DNA of 64,000 nt from JBPRGH01 sp051418055 (lineage in GTDB: Bacteria > Bacteroidota > Bacteroidia > Cytophagales > Cyclobacteriaceae), in assembly GCA_051418055.1 (NCBI GenBank), contig JBPRGH010000006.1, positions 62,001 to 126,000 on the forward strand, read 5' to 3'. A program made the position numbers and the translations under genes. The notes under the pieces were generated by a model. The model made no database searches, had not been told where the DNA came from, and worked only from the letters and a program-made list of their open reading frames with translations. This document shows, one piece after another, positions 20,125 to 28,771 of this stretch (within the stretch, counting starts at the first letter, position 1; each line of letters starts with the position of its first letter).

Positions 20125-23028
20125 TTAAAATCTAATATTTGCTGCCAAATAAAAAGTCCTGGGCCTTGGATATATGGTATTATCAATACCACCAAATATT
20201 TCAGGGTCTATTCCTGAGTATTCGGTAATAATGAACACGTTCTCAACTCCTGCAGCCAATCGTAAATTTGCACCAGGTGTTACTACATTTTCAAAAGTAT
20301 ATCCGAGCGTGATATTATCCATTTTTATAAATGAACCATCTTCAATGTAATAATCTGACAGGATCACATCTTCTGTATTTTGAAATCCTGTATTTAATAC
20401 ATCAGTAGGTACATTAGAAGGGAACGGATTTAAACTGATTATATTTAGCTGTGCCCGTGAAGAATTTACGTTGTTATAGACATAATTTCCATAACTGGCT
20501 CTCATATTAAATGAAAGATCAAAATTTCTATAATTTAAATTTGAAAGAAAGCCAAAAGTAGCATTTGGACTGGCATTTCTATAGATATACCGATCGTTAT
20601 CATTTATAATATTGTTACCATCCAGATCCACATATGCACCTTCTATAGGCCTGCCGGTTTCATCATATACCTGCTTATATACATAGAATGCTCTGGGATC
20701 AAATCCTACCCTGCGGATTTGAACAGTACCGCCTGTACCCCCGCCAATTCCTCCTGTACGTGTATCATCTTGTGCAAGCTCATCGATCTCCGTTTCCAGG
20801 AAAGTTGCATTAAAATTGACATTCCAGTTTAAACCTCTTTCATTTCTAAGAATATCTCCATTAACAGCAAACTCAATACCTTTTGAAGTAAAGCTTCCTA
20901 TATTTTGCAGACCTGCATTACTGAAATTTGATCCGTCAGAAATCGGCGCATTGGCCAAAAGGTCATCAGAAACTTTATAAAATGCTTCTAAGGATCCCCA
21001 GAATCTATTCTCCAATATTCCGTAATCCAATCCTATATTCCAGGTGGTTGTTTCCTCCCATTTTAAGTTTTCATTTCTGAAAGTTGGATATCCGACTGGG
21101 ATCACCTGATCGCCAAACTGATATTGCGAAGAAGGCCTGCCGGTTACATACCTTGGTAAATAAATATCGCGAACACCTACATCCTGCTGTCCTGTTATAC
21201 CCCAGCCGACACGTAATTTAAAGGTGGAAAGGGTGTTTGAATTAGGAAAAAATTCATCCCTTACCTTCCATGCAAAAGCAGCCGCAGGAAAATTTCCCCA
21301 TCTGTTCTCCTCACTGAATCGGGAAGTTCCATCTCTTCTGTATGAGAGCGTTAAAAGATATTTATCGTTATAAGCTAGATTGGTCCTTCCGAAGAATCCA
21401 ATTAAAACAAGATCAGTAGCTTCACCAAAAATTGGCTCTGTATCTTCATTATCATTTCTCATTTCCAGAGAATTATAGAAGTCATCTTCAAATCGCTGAT
21501 AAGAATATCCCAAAGTTGCCTCTACGTCCAGTTCACCGAGGTCCTTATTGTAATCTAAATAAGTATCCAATAATTCTGTACTTCTATTACTACTGTAGAT
21601 ACGCTCAGAACCTACAAAACTACCATCAGGCTGTTGGACCGGAAGGTCCGGTGATACCAGAACATGGCCTTCACCTGATTGGTCATCAATTCCAAGATTA
21701 ACGTTTACTGAAACGTCCGGAAAGAAATGAAGAGCATAATCAAATTTAATATTTCCATAAAACCTTTTTACTTCACTATTATCATTTGTCAGTTCCAGAA
21801 CTGATACCGGGTTCCATGGAGCCAGATTATTAAAATTATCTCTTCCAAAAAACTGAAAATATCCACCCCAGTCAGAAGCAGAATCATAAACAGGCTGAGT
21901 AGGATCAAAAGTAATTGCTCCTCCTTCTACTCCTGGCGCAAAACGATTCTCTTCAAGAACACCATTTGCATTTAGTGTAATCCGCAAATGATCATCTAAG
22001 AAGGTAGGATTTAAATTTATTGAAGCAGACGTTCTTTCATATTTTGAAGTGAGACGGATCCCCTCCTGGTCTGTACGTCCGATAGAAACCCTTGTTGGTA
22101 CTTTATCGAGTACATTTCCCTGTACAGCAAGGTTAAAGCTTGTCGTAATCCCGGTTCTGAATATTTCTTCCTGCCAGTCTGTATTAGCATCACCTAACTG
22201 ATCGGTCATTTCAGGAGCATGTTCTGCTACTATCTCCCTAAATTCATCAGCGGTAAAAACATCTATTTTTCTTGCAAGAGTACTTGCTGCTGTACGCGCA
22301 TCAAATGTAACCTGAAAATCTTTGGTAGCTTCCTTGGTTTCTATTATAATAACCCCGTTAGAGGCTCTTGAACCATAAATAGCTGTAGCTGATGCATCTT
22401 TAAGTACTGTAAAAGACTCAATATCATTCGGATTTATACTACTCAATATTGATCTTGCTCCTCCAACCGCATTATTATCAATTGGTAAACCATTGATAAC
22501 TATTAGCGGATCATTTGATGCATCAAGTGATGCTCCTCCCCTGATCCTGATTGCAGCCCCCGATCCTGGAGCTCCACCGGAATTAATGGTTACACCGGCA
22601 ACGCGCCCATTCAGAAGATTTTCAGGGGTAACTATATTTCCCTGGTTAAAATCCTTTTCTGAAACAGAAGTAATTGCTCCCGTGGCATTCTCCACCGTAG
22701 TGGTACCATATCCGATCACCACAACCTCTGCCAGCTGTTCTGCACTAGTCTCCAATTGGACATCTATAACAGATCTGTTACCTACAGGCACCTCTCTAGT
22801 CTGATATCCAATATAGGAAAAAACAAGTGTAGCATTTTCAGGTACATTTAACCTGTAGTTACCGCTAAAATCGGTAACCGTACCCTGAGTGGCTCCCTTT
22901 ACCATAATATTAACCCCCGGTAAAGGTTCAGTACCGTCCGTAACTGTACCACTTACAGTTCGTTCCTGTGCCCATAAGCTTTGTAAGCTAAAGACACACA
23001 TTATCAACAATAAAAAACCATTTCTCAT
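20125..23028 (-). CDS. SusC-like TonB-dependent transporter (pair 1)
   Basis: 967 aa. Signal peptide (ends SLWAQ), carboxypeptidase-regulatory-like domain with GVNIMVKGATQGTVTDFSG (about 23-95), plug domain with VVVIGYGTTTVENATGAITS, PENLLNGRVAGVTINSGG and DIESFTVLKDASATAIYGSRA, then a long barrel ending RTFYLAANIRF. It moves oligosaccharides across the outer membrane with SusD (next gene, 12 bases) using TonB energy. It leads the operon susC-susD-susE-GH13-GH13. Its upstream region (472 bases, shared with the divergent lacI gene) contains at least two operator-like dyads, consistent with induction by maltose or maltodextrin. Confidence 0.95.
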   Translation of the reverse strand: MRNGFLLLIMCVFSLQSLWAQERTVSGTVTDGTEPLPGVNIMVKGATQGTVTDFSGNYRLNVPENATLVFSYIGYQTREVPVGNRSVIDVQLETSAEQLAEVVVIGYGTTTVENATGAITSVSEKDFNQGNIVTPENLLNGRVAGVTINSGGAPGSGAAIRIRGGASLDASNDPLIVINGLPIDNNAVGGARSILSSINPNDIESFTVLKDASATAIYGSRASNGVIIIETKEATKDFQVTFDARTAASTLARKIDVFTADEFREIVAEHAPEMTDQLGDANTDWQEEIFRTGITTSFNLAVQGNVLDKVPTRVSIGRTDQEGIRLTSKYERTSASINLNPTFLDDHLRITLNANGVLEENRFAPGVEGGAITFDPTQPVYDSASDWGGYFQFFGRDNFNNLAPWNPVSVLELTNDNSEVKRFYGNIKFDYALHFFPDVSVNVNLGIDDQSGEGHVLVSPDLPVQQPDGSFVGSERIYSSNRSTELLDTYLDYNKDLGELDVEATLGYSYQRFEDDFYNSLEMRNDNEDTEPIFGEATDLVLIGFFGRTNLAYNDKYLLTLSYRRDGTSRFSEENRWGNFPAAAFAWKVRDEFFPNSNTLSTFKLRVGWGITGQQDVGVRDIYLPRYVTGRPSSQYQFGDQVIPVGYPTFRNENLKWEETTTWNIGLDYGILENRFWGSLEAFYKVSDDLLANAPISDGSNFSNAGLQNIGSFTSKGIEFAVNGDILRNERGLNWNVNFNATFLETEIDELAQDDTRTGGIGGGTGGTVQIRRVGFDPRAFYVYKQVYDETGRPIEGAYVDLDGNNIINDNDRYIYRNASPNATFGFLSNLNYRNFDLSFNMRASYGNYVYNNVNSSRAQLNIISLNPFPSNVPTDVLNTGFQNTEDVILSDYYIEDGSFIKMDNITLGYTFENVVTPGANLRLAAGVENVFIITEYSGIDPEIFGGIDNTIYPRPRTFYLAANIRF

Positions 23029-23109
23029 AATAAGTTATAAAAATTATATTATTTAAAGATTATCAATTTGGTTACCAGTAAAAAAATAAAAAATAACTTC
23101 TCTGTCTCA

Positions 23110-23121
23110 GCAAACGTTTGA
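23110..23121. promoter_or_regulatory. operator-like palindrome proximal to susC1
   Basis: GCAAACGTTTGA contains the perfect 10-base palindrome CAAACGTTTG, about 82 bases before the susC1 start. It shares the GCAAACG/CGTTTG half-sites of the other operators in the locus and is therefore a second candidate LacI site, in a position to block the susC1 promoter. Confidence 0.5.
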
Positions 23122-23276
23122 AATCACTATAACCTTACATTGCAATCATTTCAAATACTACTGCACAATTAAATTAAAAATAAATCTAGGTAAATATTTT
23201 CCATTTATTCTCAATATGCAACGATTTTTACCTGATTTGCAAATGATTTTTCCTAAAATAAGATAGAAAACGTCTT

Positions 23277-23290
23277 CGCAACCGTTTGCA
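23277..23290. promoter_or_regulatory. LacI-type operator between susC1 and lacI
   Basis: CGCAACCGTTTGCA is a CG-centred near-palindrome. With its left flank it repeats almost exactly the motif before susC2 (ACGTCTTCGCAAyCGTTTGC). It lies about 250 bases from susC1 and 210 bases from lacI, so it could serve either promoter. Regulation by the adjacent LacI-family protein is inferred from this repetition. Confidence 0.7.
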
Positions 23291-23420
23291 ATAAAAAGCC
23301 TAAATCCATTCTCTTCAATTATGATCTACTACAATCCTTAAAAAGCAATGGTAAATTTTAATTTGTACTTTAGAAGGATTACCTATTTTTTATGAATACA
23401 TTACAACCAAATTCCGTATA

Positions 23421-23428
23421 TACTTTTG
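23421..23428 (+). promoter_or_regulatory. Bacteroidota -7 element for lacI
   Basis: TACTTTTG matches the TAnnTTTG -7 consensus of this phylum and lies 73 bases before the lacI start. No clear TTTG at -33 is visible, so this is a partial match only. Confidence 0.4.
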
Positions 23429-23500
23429 TATAAAGTGAATAATAGAAATTTAAACAAATAAATTGCAGCTTAGTTTTTTTTGAAGTAGCATTGAATTCTA

Positions 23501-24529
23501 ATGAAGTCCTCACAAGTAACCATAAAAGATATAGCACGCGAATTAGGTATCTCTCCTTCAACGGTTTCCCGTGCATTAAAAGATCATCCGGATATAAGTC
23601 CCGATACAAAAAAAGTTGTTAAAGCGCTGGCAGAAAAATTGAATTACCAGCCTAATATAGTTGCCTTAAACCTCCGCCAGAGTAAAACAAATACTATAGG
23701 TGTCATTGTACCGGAACTGGTTCATTTTTTCTTCTCCACTGTAATAAGCGGTATAGAGGATGTTGCCTATAAAAACGGCTATAATATTATACTCAGCCAG
23801 TCGAACGAGTCATATGAACGTGAAGTCAGTGACCTGAGGGCTCTTTTCAATAGCCGTGTAGATGGTCTTCTAATCTCGGTTTCGCGGGAAACCAGTAATT
23901 TTGATCACTTCAAATCAGTTTTTGAGCGGGGTATGCCGATGGTTTTTTTCGATCGTGCCGTAGATGAACTTGATACCAGCAAAATTATTGTTGATGATTC
24001 TGACGGCGCTTATCAGGCGACTAAACATCTGATTGAGCAGGGCTGTAAAAGAATAGCTCATATTGCAGGGCCTGATAGCCTGCTCATTAGTAAAAAAAGG
24101 ACTGACGGTTATATTAAAGCATTGGGTGACCATAATATAATGGTGGATAATAATATGATCATTCCATGTAATGAGGGCTCTATTGAATCTGCAAAAGAAA
24201 TAGCTATGAAGCTGTTTCATATGAAAAACCGCCCTGATGGGATATTTACCAGTCATGACCTCACTGCTCTGGGTGCAATGCAGGCAGCAAAAGAACTTAA
24301 AATTAAAATTCCGGATGAACTGGCCGTTATAGGATTTTCAAACTGGCAGGTGGCTTCTTTCACCGAACCTACCCTTTCCTCTGTAGATCAGCCAGGTTAT
24401 GAAATGGGCAAACAGGCAGCTGAATTGCTCCTTAAAGAAATAGTATCTAAAGAAGATCAATTTATTGAACCACAAACTAAAATTTTACCTACTAAACTCA
24501 TAATCAGAGAATCTTCAAAACGGAAGTAG
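23501..24529 (+). CDS. LacI/GalR-family transcriptional regulator of the maltodextrin locus
   Basis: 342 aa. The N-terminal helix-turn-helix is typical (VTIKDIARELGISPSTVSRALKD, residues about 6-29, shown here in family form), followed by the hinge region LNYQPNIVALNLRQ and a periplasmic-binding-protein-like effector domain (TIGVIVPELVHFFFS to the C-terminus, with VDGLLISVSRE, MVFFDRAVDELDTS, GFSNWQVASFTEPTLSSVDQP). It is divergent from the sus operon and upstream of the plus-strand maltose genes. Repeated CGCAAyCGTTTGC dyads at three promoters of the locus are the natural operator set. Whether it represses or activates, and whether maltose is its effector, cannot be read from the sequence. 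Confidence 0.93.
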   Translation: MKSSQVTIKDIARELGISPSTVSRALKDHPDISPDTKKVVKALAEKLNYQPNIVALNLRQSKTNTIGVIVPELVHFFFSTVISGIEDVAYKNGYNIILSQSNESYEREVSDLRALFNSRVDGLLISVSRETSNFDHFKSVFERGMPMVFFDRAVDELDTSKIIVDDSDGAYQATKHLIEQGCKRIAHIAGPDSLLISKKRTDGYIKALGDHNIMVDNNMIIPCNEGSIESAKEIAMKLFHMKNRPDGIFTSHDLTALGAMQAAKELKIKIPDELAVIGFSNWQVASFTEPTLSSVDQPGYEMGKQAAELLLKEIVSKEDQFIEPQTKILPTKLIIRESSKRK

Positions 24530-24559
24530 ATAGTTGAGATGTGAGATTTAAGATAATGT

Positions 24560-24575
24560 GGTGATTTAAATCACA
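24560..24575. promoter_or_regulatory. CRP/FNR-like dyad before the pyruvate-kinase-like gene
   Basis: GTGATTTAAATCAC (24561-24574) is a perfect palindrome. With flanks it reads GGTGA-N6-TCACA, one base from the CRP consensus TGTGA-N6-TCACA. It is centred about 80 bases before the start of the next gene and about 50 bases before a TATTTTTG -7 element. A Crp/Fnr-family activator is the likely ligand, by analogy only. Confidence 0.5.
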
Positions 24576-24618
24576 GGCCGGCCTGATATAGTACATTCTC
24601 TAGTAAGTTAATACCTTT

Positions 24619-24626
24619 TATTTTTG
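24619..24626 (+). promoter_or_regulatory. TAnnTTTG -7 promoter element
   Basis: TATTTTTG fits the Bacteroidota -7 consensus exactly and lies just before the TTG/GTG start region at 24647-24650, so it probably drives the pyruvate-kinase-like gene. No good -33 TTTG is seen, which agrees with dependence on an activator bound at 24560-24575. Confidence 0.4.
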
Positions 24627-24646
24627 AATTTCTTAATGGTATACTT

Positions 24647-26146
24647 TTGGTGAATGATCAACATATATTTCCGTTACAACCAGGTCGTCCTAATGCTCCG
24701 GAAAATTTAAAACTGAAGCTGCTTGAGATAAGAAATTCAATGAAAGAGTCTGAAGAAAAATTTTCAGGCTTACTCGGTCAGGTACATCCTCAACATTTAA
24801 ATAGTGCCAGAAATTTTATTCATTACCTTACTTTAAGAAGTTTTGATATTAGGGAGTTACAAAGTGAACTCCATTTACTCGGGTTATCATCACTAGCAAG
24901 CTCTGAAAGCCATACCTTTAGTCAGCTTAACCAGGTGCTTTCCTGGATGAATGAAAGACCTGACAAAATTAATAGTTGTACTTATAAAGATGCTATTGGA
25001 ATAAAAGCCAGGAATTTAAAGAATCTATTTGGAGCCTTTCCTGAAAAAACACCACATATCATGGTTACCTTGTCCAGCGAAATGTTAGCTACTTCAGGCT
25101 ATTTTGAAAATATGCTGGAGGCCGGTTTGACAATTGCCAGAATCAATTGCGCCCACGATAATGAGGATGTTTGGCAAAAAATGATTGATGGACTAAAAAA
25201 AGCAATGATAAAAACCGGCAGGTCAAGCAAGATTTATATGGATCTTCCGGGCCCAAAAATCAGGATAGATAGTTTGTCTACAATTGTAAAGGGTAAGCCA
25301 GGGATCCTTTTACAGGAAGGGTCCAGGATTTTATTAACCTCATTATCTAAAAAAGGAACTTCCAATTTGCCTGAAGTATATATTGATCCTCCGGAAATCC
25401 TTTCCCTGATTCGTAAGGATGAACATATCTTTTTTGATGATGGCAAATTTGAGGCAAGAGCAATAAAATGCGCTGATGAAGAAGTGATAGTAGAAGTAGT
25501 GAGGATTTCCACAAAAAAACCTGTACTAAAAGCAGGAAAAGGAATAAATCTTCCCCATACTGATTTAAACTTCAGCGCCTTGACACCAACTGATCGTAAA
25601 TTTTTACCTTTCATTTGTCAAAATGCAGATTTAATAGGCTATTCATTCGTCTCCAGCATTCAGGATATAGAAGAATTACGTGTTTTAATTAAGCAGTGCT
25701 GTAAAAAGTCGCAGCCGGCAATAATTTTAAAGATCGAAAGGTTAAAAGCAATTAATAACCTCCCCTCTTTACTCTTAAATGGATTAAAGGATTCCTCTGT
25801 GGGTGTAATGATTGCAAGGGGTGACCTTGCAGTTGAAATTGGTTATGAACGTTTGAGTGAGATCCAGGAGCAGATACTTTGGATCTGTGAAGCTGCTCAT
25901 ATACCCGTAGTTTGGGCAACCCAGGTCCTTGAGTCAATGAATAAAACCTCTTACGCAACCCGATCAGAAATTTCAGATGCTGCACAATCAATTAAAGCAG
26001 AGTGTGTTATGCTCAATAAAGGAAAATATATAGTAAAAACTATTAAAATGCTGTCAAATATCCTCAAACTACAGCAGGAGCATAAAATAAAGAAGAGATA
26101 TACACTCCGACCGCTAAAGATTGCGCAAAATTTTATTTTGTCATAA
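24647..26146 (+). CDS. pyruvate-kinase-like protein lacking the C-terminal domain
   Basis: 499 aa from TTG (24647); GTG at 24650 is equally possible and there is no upstream in-frame ATG. Residues about 1-130 are a helical extension. The rest is a pyruvate kinase barrel: an IARINCAHDNEDVW segment (family RxNFSHG), KIYMDLPGPKIRI, AIILKIERLKAINNL (the Lys/Glu site), VMIARGDLAVEIGYERL and PVVWATQVLESMNKT. The protein stops soon after AECVMLNKGKY, so the C-terminal allosteric domain of normal pyruvate kinases is missing, and MLNKGKY replaces the family MLSGET. It probably acts on phosphoenolpyruvate, but activity is not assured. Its place between the regulator and the alpha-glucosidase suggests control with maltose breakdown. 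Confidence 0.8.
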   Translation: MVNDQHIFPLQPGRPNAPENLKLKLLEIRNSMKESEEKFSGLLGQVHPQHLNSARNFIHYLTLRSFDIRELQSELHLLGLSSLASSESHTFSQLNQVLSWMNERPDKINSCTYKDAIGIKARNLKNLFGAFPEKTPHIMVTLSSEMLATSGYFENMLEAGLTIARINCAHDNEDVWQKMIDGLKKAMIKTGRSSKIYMDLPGPKIRIDSLSTIVKGKPGILLQEGSRILLTSLSKKGTSNLPEVYIDPPEILSLIRKDEHIFFDDGKFEARAIKCADEEVIVEVVRISTKKPVLKAGKGINLPHTDLNFSALTPTDRKFLPFICQNADLIGYSFVSSIQDIEELRVLIKQCCKKSQPAIILKIERLKAINNLPSLLLNGLKDSSVGVMIARGDLAVEIGYERLSEIQEQILWICEAAHIPVVWATQVLESMNKTSYATRSEISDAAQSIKAECVMLNKGKYIVKTIKMLSNILKLQQEHKIKKRYTLRPLKIAQNFILS

Positions 26147-26233
26147 ATGATTTATTGATTTACTGCTTCAAATACGGAATAATTTTTAATTCTTCATTTT
26201 TAATTTTCAATCCCAAAAAAATGGTGCCGTTGC

Positions 26234-26247
26234 CGCAATCGTTTTCG
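26234..26247. promoter_or_regulatory. LacI-type operator before the GH31 operon
   Basis: CGCAATCGTTTTCG, within CCGCAATCGTTTTCGG, shares the CGCAATCGTTT core of the susC2 operator. It lies about 90 bases before the GH31 start in a 190-base gap, so this plus-strand operon appears to be under the same regulator. Confidence 0.6.
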
Positions 26248-26336
26248 GTATTTTTTTACTTATATCCTTTCCTAAAAATGTCATTTAATCTATAAATTGG
26301 CACAGTAATAAGGTATTTGAAGCAACGAAAACAAAA

Positions 26337-28757
26337 ATGAGCAATTCCCAATCTGTACTGAAAAAAAATAAAATGTTAAACCAGGCACTTGGTGATTTTG
26401 AATATATACAGAGAAAGAATAACAACGAAATAATATTAAATACTTCTTATGGTAATGCAAATATCACTATATATTCACCGGAGGTAATAAGAATATCAAT
26501 TAGCCTTAATAAAGTCTTTGATGATTTTAATTATGCCGTTATACAAAAACCTGGTGCGGTAGAATTTGAGCTGGATGAGGTTGAAGATAAGCTGATCATT
26601 TCCACACAATCCACTATTTTAGAAATAGCCAAATTCCCTGTTCGATTTACTTTTAAAGATATTAATGGCAGCATACTTAATCAGGACGAAGTTTTTGGGA
26701 CTTCCTGGATTGGCGACCAGGTAACAACCTATAAATGCCTTCAGAAGGAGGAGAAATTTATAGGGCTGGGTGAAAAAACCGGTCATCTTAACAGGTTTGG
26801 GAAAGGCTATCAAAACTGGAATACTGACTATTTCGGATATGATAAAGATTCAGATCCATTATATGTTTCCATACCTTTTTATATAGGTATCCATCCCGGA
26901 GGTGCTTATGGGATTTATTTAAACAACTCCTATAAAACACATTTCAATTTTGGAGCCTCAAATAACAGGTTTTCCAGCTTTTCTGCAGATCATGGTTTAA
27001 TGGATTATTATTTTATAGGAGGAGGATCCGTTTCTAAAATAATTTCAAATTACACTGAACTTACCGGCAGAATGCCTATGCCACCTAAATGGAGCTTAGG
27101 CTATCAACAATGTCGCTATAGCTATTATCCTGAATCTGAAGCTATTTCCGTGGCCACTACTTTTCGGGATAAAGACATTCCCGCGGATGCCATCGTCCTG
27201 GATATCCATTATATGGATGATTTTAAGATCTTCTCCTGGGATTCAGAACGGTTTCCAGGCCCAAAAAATCTGATTAATTCCCTTAAGGAAAAAGGATTTA
27301 ATACAGTGCTAATGTGTGATCCGGGTATTAAGGCAGAAGAAGGTTATAAACCATATGAAGATGGCCTTAAGGAAGATATTTTCCTAAAGTATCCTGATGG
27401 AAAGCCATACCAGGGCGAGGTTTGGCCAGGATGGTGTAATTTCCCTGACTTTACAGATCCTAAATGCCGTGAGTGGTGGGGAAGCCAGCTAAAGCAATAT
27501 ACAGATCTGGGGGTCAATGGCTATTGGAATGATATGAATGAGATCGCCACTTGGGGACAAATGCTGCCTGAGCTTATAGAATTTGATTTTGATGGGCATA
27601 AAGCCACGACACGTAAAGGAAGAAATATTTATGGCTTTCAAATGGCCAGAAGTACATATGAAGGTATACGCAAAAACTTACAGAAACGCCCTTTTAATCT
27701 GACCCGAGCTGGTTTTAGTGGCGTTCAGCGTTTTGCAGCAGTATGGACAGGGGACAATACCGCTTCGGATGAACATATGCTGTTAGGCGTTAGAATGGTG
27801 AATAGCCTGGGATTAAGCGGTGTTCCATTTACCGGATATGATGTTGGCGGTTTTATTGATAATGCTGATGAGAAGCTTTTTGCCAGATGGATAGCAATCG
27901 GAGCTTTTTCTCCTTTCTTCAGGGGCCACTCAATGATCAACAGCCGTGATTCAGAACCATGGGCTTACGGAGAAGAAGTAGAAGAGATCAGCCGTAACTA
28001 TATAAAATTAAGATACCGTTTACTTCCGTATATCTACAGCATTTTTTATAAAGCAACAAATGATGGTTTACCCATTGCAAGGAGCCTTGCTATTGATTAT
28101 GCAACGGATGATAAGATCTATAAAAAGGAGTTTGAAAATCAATATCTATTTGGCCCTTCACTATTAATTGCACCTGTAGAAAGCCAAAAGGAAATTATGA
28201 AAGTATACCTTCCAAAGGGTGAATGGTACGACCTTTATACAGATGAAAAATATCAGGGAGGTCAGGAAATTTTTGCTGAATGCCCTATGGAAAAACTGCC
28301 TGTTTTTGTAAAAAGCAGCAGCATAATCACAATGCAGGAATCAGGTATAAATACGGCTCATAAATCTGAGGTCCTTGAGGTGCATGTTTATCCTGGTCAG
28401 GAAGAAAATAACTTTGAGCTTTACGAGGATGATGGGATATCTTTTGAGCATGAGCAGGATGGTTATTACAAAAGAAGAATCATTTATAAGCCGGGTGATC
28501 ATTTAATATTTAATACTGCAGAAGGAGCATATTCTCCTGACTGGAAAAGTATTAAAATTTATATTCACGCTAGTGATATAAACAATGTAAAGGTAAATGA
28601 TGTAAATGTAGATGTAAAAACAGAGCAATACCGTTTTATTTTACCAATTTCCCATTTCGATCCTATTGAAAGGCCAAAAGAGGATACGCTTAAGATCGAG
28701 AATATTGCTTATATTGAGGTCCCGATTTCAAATAATAAAATAAATATTAACTGGTAA
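26337..28757 (+). CDS. GH31 alpha-glucosidase, cytoplasmic type
   Basis: 806 aa with no signal peptide, so it is probably cytoplasmic. An N-terminal beta-sandwich (about 20-245) precedes the GH31 barrel. Key sites are DIHYMDDFKIFSWD (substrate-binding loop), GYWNDMNE with nucleophile Asp399, VWTGDNTASDEH with acid/base Asp473, and FFRGHSMINSRDSEPW. C-terminal beta domains end with ELYEDDGISFEHEQDGYY, as in alpha-glucosidases. It would release glucose from maltooligosaccharides brought in by the transporter encoded two genes downstream. It is the first gene of the operon GH31-GH13-transporter, with 14-15 base gaps and a LacI-type operator before it. Confidence 0.93.
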   Translation: MSNSQSVLKKNKMLNQALGDFEYIQRKNNNEIILNTSYGNANITIYSPEVIRISISLNKVFDDFNYAVIQKPGAVEFELDEVEDKLIISTQSTILEIAKFPVRFTFKDINGSILNQDEVFGTSWIGDQVTTYKCLQKEEKFIGLGEKTGHLNRFGKGYQNWNTDYFGYDKDSDPLYVSIPFYIGIHPGGAYGIYLNNSYKTHFNFGASNNRFSSFSADHGLMDYYFIGGGSVSKIISNYTELTGRMPMPPKWSLGYQQCRYSYYPESEAISVATTFRDKDIPADAIVLDIHYMDDFKIFSWDSERFPGPKNLINSLKEKGFNTVLMCDPGIKAEEGYKPYEDGLKEDIFLKYPDGKPYQGEVWPGWCNFPDFTDPKCREWWGSQLKQYTDLGVNGYWNDMNEIATWGQMLPELIEFDFDGHKATTRKGRNIYGFQMARSTYEGIRKNLQKRPFNLTRAGFSGVQRFAAVWTGDNTASDEHMLLGVRMVNSLGLSGVPFTGYDVGGFIDNADEKLFARWIAIGAFSPFFRGHSMINSRDSEPWAYGEEVEEISRNYIKLRYRLLPYIYSIFYKATNDGLPIARSLAIDYATDDKIYKKEFENQYLFGPSLLIAPVESQKEIMKVYLPKGEWYDLYTDEKYQGGQEIFAECPMEKLPVFVKSSSIITMQESGINTAHKSEVLEVHVYPGQEENNFELYEDDGISFEHEQDGYYKRRIIYKPGDHLIFNTAEGAYSPDWKSIKIYIHASDINNVKVNDVNVDVKTEQYRFILPISHFDPIERPKEDTLKIENIAYIEVPISNNKININW

Positions 28758-28771
28758 TAAATTCACAAATA

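Larger units (their letters stand above)
23029..23500. other. divergent susC1/lacI control region
   Basis: 472 bases without a gene between susC1 (leftward) and lacI (rightward). It holds two clear operator-like dyads (23110-23121 and 23277-23290), several weaker GCAA-like half-sites (for example near 23152, 23218 and 23237) and a TAnnTTTG promoter element for lacI (23421-23428). No coding sequence is credible here. Confidence 0.65.

Noticed and set aside
23379..23609. Leftward open frame across the lacI start
   Set aside because: It overlaps the conserved helix-turn-helix coding region and has no recognisable protein features.
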